Source of the DNA: Arthrobacter pascens
Lineage (GTDB): Bacteria > Actinomycetota > Actinomycetes > Actinomycetales > Micrococcaceae
Assembly: GCF_017052465.1 (NCBI RefSeq)
Contig: NZ_JAFHKT010000111.1
Coordinates: 1 to 64,000, forward strand
Reading direction: 5' to 3'
DNA length: 64,000 bases
Within the stretch, counting starts at the first letter, position 1. Each line of letters starts with the position of its first letter. The notes under the pieces are model-generated. The model made no database searches and was not told the DNA's origin. It saw only the letters and a program-made list of their open reading frames with translations. Position numbers and translations under genes: made by a program. Below, in pieces: positions 60,301 through 64,000 of the stretch.

Positions 60301-61804
60301 CGTAGCCGGTGACGCGCAGGTCCTTCGCCGTTGCGGCGCCGCCGATGGCGTAGAGGGAGACGTCGGTGCTCGTGGCGGACGGAAAGATCAATTCGGTCAG
60401 GGTGACCTGGCCTCCCTGGGCGAAGACTTCCACGGAGCAGCGGTCCACATAGATCGTGAGCTGGTAGGAACCGTCCAGAGTCTGGATTGGGGCGCTGTCG
60501 ATAGAGGCGAAGGATTCGTGGAAGTCTGTTTGTCCGGAATGCCGGCGGTCGACGAAGATGCGTCCTTCCGCGGGGCGGATGCCGATCCGGGTACCTTGCG
60601 TTTCGCCGCCACGGACCACCAGTCCGAATTCATCGGCTGTCCCCTGCAGGATGGTGACCTGGATGCGCTGGACACTGCCGGCTGCGCCGTCGAGGACGTG
60701 CTGGCCCTCGACAATGCCGACAGTTTCGAGGCGCAGTGTCGCAGCGGGATCAGCCCATGCGGTGAGATCCCCGGCAACCTGCTGCGCGAGCCGCGGCTCT
60801 CCTTCTATGGTGGTCAGCGATATTTCGCGGACCAGGGACATGGGGCTCCGCCAGGGCGAGGTGGGGATCTGGTTGGCGTATTCCCAGTTGTTCATCCAGG
60901 CAATCATGAGACGTCGGTTGCTGGGGGCGTCGCTGAAGGAGACAGCGGCATAGTAGTCCCGGCCCCAGTCCAGCCACTGGTACTCGCCCAGCCGGGCCGG
61001 GTCTTGGAGCCCTTCGGTCACGGTAGTGGCCGAGGTGAACGTCGTTCCGTCGAAGTCCCCGACGAAGTACTGCCCGGCGGAGCCGTTGTTGGGTCCGCCC
61101 GGGTTGAGGTTTACGGTGAGGACCCATTTGAGATTCTCCGGGTCGCCGTCGACGGGAAGGAGGAACAGGTCGGGGCATTCCCAGACGCCGCCGGTGGCGT
61201 TGGCCGGGCCGAACGTGCTCAACAGCTCCCAGCTCTTCAGATCCTCGGACTTGTAGAGCACCACCTGGAAGTCTGTGGCTTCCACGGCGACCATCACCCA
61301 GTAGCTGCCGGTGTTGCCGGTGTAGCGGATGACTTTTGGGTCGCGGAACTCCGCGGATCCGCGATTCAGGACGGGGTTGGCGCTGTGTTTGGTCCAGGTG
61401 TATCCGCCGTCGCGGCTGTAGGCGAGGGACTGGGCCTGGACGCCGTGGTGTGCGGAGCCGGGCTTGAAGGCGCTGGTGTAGACGGCGACCAAGGGCGGAG
61501 CCGAGTCGGTGCCGAATCCGCTGGTGTTGTCGCGGTCGAAGACGATGCTGCCGGAGAAGATGTCTTCGTCCTCGTCACAGGAGATGGCGACGGGGTGTTC
61601 GGTCCACGTGATCAGGTCCGGGGAGGTGGCGTGTCCCCAGGACATGTTTCCCCAGACGTTATCGAGGGGGTTGTTCTGGTAGTAGAGGTGGTAGACGCCG
61701 TCGTGAAAGATCAGGCCGTTGGGGTCATTGAGCCAGGTGTTCCGGGCGGCGTAGTGCAGGGCCGGCCGGAAGGTGTCGGCCGTGGTGGCGGTCGCGGCAG
61801 TCAT
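60296..61804 (-). CDS. Glycoside hydrolase family 32 (beta-fructosidase)
   Basis: The enzyme hydrolyses terminal fructose from sucrose, inulin or levan-type sugars. The 502-residue protein has the GH32 signature WLNDPNG (nucleophile Asp27), FRDPKV (transition-state Asp) and WECPDLF (acid/base Glu), followed by the C-terminal beta sandwich (RIFVDRRHSGQTDFHESF, VDRCSVEVFAQGG). There is no signal peptide, so it acts in the cytoplasm on imported sugars. It follows the binding-protein and permease genes in the same direction, which makes a fructo-oligosaccharide uptake role likely. Confidence 0.93.
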   Translation of the reverse strand: MTAATATTADTFRPALHYAARNTWLNDPNGLIFHDGVYHLYYQNNPLDNVWGNMSWGHATSPDLITWTEHPVAISCDEDEDIFSGSIVFDRDNTSGFGTDSAPPLVAVYTSAFKPGSAHHGVQAQSLAYSRDGGYTWTKHSANPVLNRGSAEFRDPKVIRYTGNTGSYWVMVAVEATDFQVVLYKSEDLKSWELLSTFGPANATGGVWECPDLFLLPVDGDPENLKWVLTVNLNPGGPNNGSAGQYFVGDFDGTTFTSATTVTEGLQDPARLGEYQWLDWGRDYYAAVSFSDAPSNRRLMIAWMNNWEYANQIPTSPWRSPMSLVREISLTTIEGEPRLAQQVAGDLTAWADPAATLRLETVGIVEGQHVLDGAAGSVQRIQVTILQGTADEFGLVVRGGETQGTRIGIRPAEGRIFVDRRHSGQTDFHESFASIDSAPIQTLDGSYQLTIYVDRCSVEVFAQGGQVTLTELIFPSATSTDVSLYAIGGAATAKDLRVTGYA

Positions 61805-61870
61805 GAAGGTGAGGTCTCGTTTCTGTGCAGGTCTGCGGGTGAACCCTTGTTCACAGGGTTCCCGGAGGAT

Positions 61871-61899
61871 GGGGTGGGCCGGTTACGCCGGCCCACCCC
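61871..61899 (-). terminator. Hairpin between the binding-protein gene and GH32
   Basis: GGGGTGGGCCGG at 61871 pairs perfectly with 61888-61899 (12 bp, loop of 5). It lies 10 bases after the binding-protein stop. Without a T run it may be a partial terminator or an mRNA-stabilising element that raises the level of the upstream binding protein. Confidence 0.65.
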
Positions 61900-61909
61900 G
61901 GTGGTGGCG

Positions 61910-63523
61910 CTAGGAGTTGTTCTTGTAGCGGTCGTAGGCCTGCTGGTAGACCTCGATCATTTTGTCGACGCCGACGTTCTGGAGCTGGGATACGTAGCCG
62001 TCCCATTCCTTCTCGATACCGCCGGAGACGATCCATTTGGCCATGTTCTGCTTGACCAGTGAGGTGGTTTCGGTCTGGATGGTGCTGATCTGCTGGAGTT
62101 CTTCGTTGGAGAGGGCGACCGGGGGGTAGCCGTCGTTGCCGGCGAAGGGCTTGTAGAGTTCGTTGACGGTTTTCTGGCGTTCGGCGGCGCGTGGTTCGGG
62201 TGCGACGACGGTGGTGAAGTTCTCGGCGGTGTTGGCCTTCGGGCCGCCCGGGGCGACCTTTTGGCGGCGTTCGCCTTCGCTGGTTCCGGCCGGGGCGGGG
62301 ATCTGGGTCAGGAGGCCAGTGGCGTCCTTTTGCAGTGTTTCACCGATAGGCCCCCAGTTGGCCTGGGCGGACTGGATGGGGTCGTAGAGGTTGTCGGCCC
62401 AGCGCATGGTCGCTGCCGGGTATTTGTTGTTCCGGGTGATGGCGAAGGCGCCGCGGGCGATTTCCTGGTTGTTGGACTGGCTGGCGATCCGCTTGCCGTT
62501 CACGCCTTCCAGGACCGGGACCAGGGCGTAGTTGCTGGCGCGGTTCGCGCCGACCATTTCGGGGATTTCCCACCAGACGAAGGAGCCGAGGTTTTCGGTG
62601 GCGGCTTTGCCCTTGGCCAGGTAGGCCTTGTCGTCCTGCGAGAAGGACTCGGGGTCGATCAGGCCTTCCTGGTACCACTCGTGCAGGGTCTGGATGGCTT
62701 TTTTGTAGCCGTCCTGGGTGGGGGTGAAGATGACTTTGTCGTCCTGGACGATGCGGTGGTCCATGTTGTCCGGCACTCCGCCCAAGGCCGCGATCAGGTC
62801 AACGATGTCCCCGCACCAGGAGCCGGGCATGAAGCTCAGCGGTATGGTCTTGCCGGTGCCGGAGGCGTCCCGGGTTTTGAAGGCGAGAAGGGCGTCGTGG
62901 AACTCGTCGACGGTTTTCGGCATCGGGATGTTGAGCTTTTTCAGCCAGGAAGTGTTGATGGCCAGTTCGTTGGGGAACTGGACCAGGCCGAGCTCTTCGA
63001 TCGATGGCAGGGAGTAAATGTGCCCGTCCGAGGAAGTGATTGCGGCCTTGATCTCCGGCCGGTCAGAGAGCAACTTGGAGAGGTTGGGTGCGTTCTTCTC
63101 GATGAGCCCTTCGAGCGGGATGAGTGTGCCGCTGGCGGAGTAGGTGGCGATCTCGGCGTCGGTCAGCCCGGTGTTGAAAAAGGCGTCGGGGAGGTCACCG
63201 CTGGCCAGGATGAGGTTCTTTTTTTCCTGGAAGACCGTTTCGGGCAGGTTCTCCCAGTTGATGTGGACGTTGGTGGCCTTTTCCCATTCCTTCACCACGG
63301 TCATGGTGTTGTAGTCCGGGGCCAGTGCTGCCTTGGTGCCGGAGAACGTCAGGTCGAGTTGCTTGCTGACGATCGGTAAGCCTGTTTCCTGGAAGCCGAA
63401 GTCCGCGGAGGCGTCTTTGATTTCCGTGGTTCCTGAGCCGCCGCCAGCGCAGGCGGTGAACATCAATGTTCCAGCCAGGACGGCGCCGAGGGCGGCGAGT
63501 TTGCGGCTAAATGCCATGGTCAT
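61910..63523 (-). CDS. Sugar ABC transporter substrate-binding lipoprotein
   Basis: A 537-residue binding protein of the large LipO/LplA class. The signal peptide ends in the lipobox FTAC (Cys25). Typical stretches are NLPETVFQEKKNLILASGDLPDAFFNTGL, AINTSWLKKLNIPMPKTVDEF and GKAATENLGSFVWWEIPEM. It would capture oligosaccharides at the cell surface and hand them to the permease, whose gene lies upstream. The GH32 gene downstream suggests fructans. ATG 63523 or the nearby ATG three codons on would start it. Confidence 0.93.
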   Translation of the reverse strand: MTMAFSRKLAALGAVLAGTLMFTACAGGGSGTTEIKDASADFGFQETGLPIVSKQLDLTFSGTKAALAPDYNTMTVVKEWEKATNVHINWENLPETVFQEKKNLILASGDLPDAFFNTGLTDAEIATYSASGTLIPLEGLIEKNAPNLSKLLSDRPEIKAAITSSDGHIYSLPSIEELGLVQFPNELAINTSWLKKLNIPMPKTVDEFHDALLAFKTRDASGTGKTIPLSFMPGSWCGDIVDLIAALGGVPDNMDHRIVQDDKVIFTPTQDGYKKAIQTLHEWYQEGLIDPESFSQDDKAYLAKGKAATENLGSFVWWEIPEMVGANRASNYALVPVLEGVNGKRIASQSNNQEIARGAFAITRNNKYPAATMRWADNLYDPIQSAQANWGPIGETLQKDATGLLTQIPAPAGTSEGERRQKVAPGGPKANTAENFTTVVAPEPRAAERQKTVNELYKPFAGNDGYPPVALSNEELQQISTIQTETTSLVKQNMAKWIVSGGIEKEWDGYVSQLQNVGVDKMIEVYQQAYDRYKNNS

Positions 63524-63593
63524 TCCTATTCTGAGGTGGGTGTGCTGCCGTCCGATGGCGGATGCCTGGGCGGAGGATACTGCGGGTATAGAG

Positions 63594-64000
63594 CTATTTG
63601 ACGGCGCCGATCATGGCGCCCTTGGTGAAGTGCTTCTGCATGAATGGCAGGGCAATCATGAGTGGCAGGCTCGAGACGACGATCATGGCGTACTTGGTGA
63701 GCTCTGCGATCCGTTGCGCGGCGGCATAGGATTCGATGTCTCCGCCGGTGGTTCCGGTGGATGAGACATCTGACTGGATGAGGATGTTGCGCAGGACGAG
63801 CTGCAACGGGTACTTGGAGTCGTCGTTGAGGAAGATCAGTGCGTCGAAGAACGAGTTCCAGTGCGCCACGACGTGGACCATGATCATGAGCATGATCAGC
63901 GGTTTGGACAGTGGGAGCACCATTTTGAAGAAGAATTTGAAGTCAGTTGCCCCGTCCATCTGGGCGGCTTCGCGCAGTTCGTTCGGGATGGTGTGCTCGA
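63594..64000 (-). CDS. Sugar ABC transporter permease (YtcP/LplC-like), C-terminal part; gene runs off the window
   Basis: The visible 135 residues contain the EAA-type loop (EHTIPNELREAAQMDGATDF) that contacts the ATPase, membrane segments (LIMLMIMVHVVAHWNSFFDALIFL, MIVVSSLPLMIALPFM) and the family ending FTKGAMIGAVKG-like. It fits the permease group that pairs with LipO-type binding proteins. The N-terminal half and probably a second permease lie beyond the window edge. Confidence 0.92.
   Translation of the reverse strand, partial: EHTIPNELREAAQMDGATDFKFFFKMVLPLSKPLIMLMIMVHVVAHWNSFFDALIFLNDDSKYPLQLVLRNILIQSDVSSTGTTGGDIESYAAAQRIAELTKYAMIVVSSLPLMIALPFMQKHFTKGAMIGAVK

Noticed and set aside
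60227..62062. 611-codon open frame on the plus strand, opposite GH32
   Set aside because: Its translation is Gly/Val/Asp-rich without any domain, and it lies antisense to a clear GH32 enzyme. Long antisense frames are expected in GC-biased genes.

Overview
The window looks like chromosomal DNA of a high-G+C actinobacterium, most likely Arthrobacter or a close relative in the Micrococcaceae. The pointers are GC-biased third positions, GTG/TTG starts with GTGA/ATGA translational coupling, the paaABCDE layout, a DtxR-type iron box, a fused RmlC-RmlD protein and wall-protein tails of the LANTG type. The genus is inferred; no rRNA or other marker gene is present.

Layout. (1) 1-3600: the 3' end of murB, then an IS481-type remnant interrupted by a complete but frameshifted IS21-family element with 6-bp target duplications. 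(2) 3932-16404: an exopolysaccharide/wall-glycan locus, visibly AT-richer than its surroundings: WecG-type transferase, Wzz/BY-kinase, an HTH-MurA fusion, Wzy-like polymerase, two glycosyltransferases, a WbaP-type initiating transferase, a DUF4012 protein and a secreted protein with three LxNTG motifs. No Wzx flippase is seen. (3) 16561-18130: galU, a VanZ-like protein and a cluster of short dispersed repeats. (4) 18134-23165: enoyl-CoA hydratase and the phenylacetyl-CoA epoxidase operon paaABCDE behind a PaaR-like operator. (5) 23339-26709: dTDP-rhamnose genes. (6) 26861-29746: a large polytopic membrane hydrolase with a small membrane ORF. (7) 29921-39358: a tightly coupled run of three glycosyltransferases, an ABC exporter, two APH-fold kinases and a UDP-sugar dehydrogenase. 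(8) 39327-43280: a frameshifted MGT glycosyltransferase, a lipid-kinase-like gene preceded by a stray paaA fragment, and an iron lipoprotein with a DtxR-type box. (9) 43477-50494: secreted proteins including a 2.3-kb tandem duplication of PKD/propeller proteins. (10) 50691-56638: a response regulator/PP2C phosphatase, a cellulose-synthase-like transferase, a STAS protein and an RsbW-like kinase in one operon, flanked by two paralogous SGNH hydrolases. (11) 56776-60300: YcnI-like and other small membrane proteins and a GNAT fragment. (12) 60296-64000: GH32 fructosidase with a sugar ABC importer.

How the genes fit together. galU and rmlABCD supply UDP-glucose and dTDP-rhamnose, which the polymer loci at 4-16 kb and 30-39 kb could use, while the dehydrogenase at 37868 would give a uronic acid donor. 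The two most unusual systems are the partner-switching module built around a polysaccharide synthase (51848-55715) and the uncharacterised transferase/ABC/twin-kinase locus (29921-39358). The HTH-MurA fusion is the most unusual single protein in the low-GC locus.
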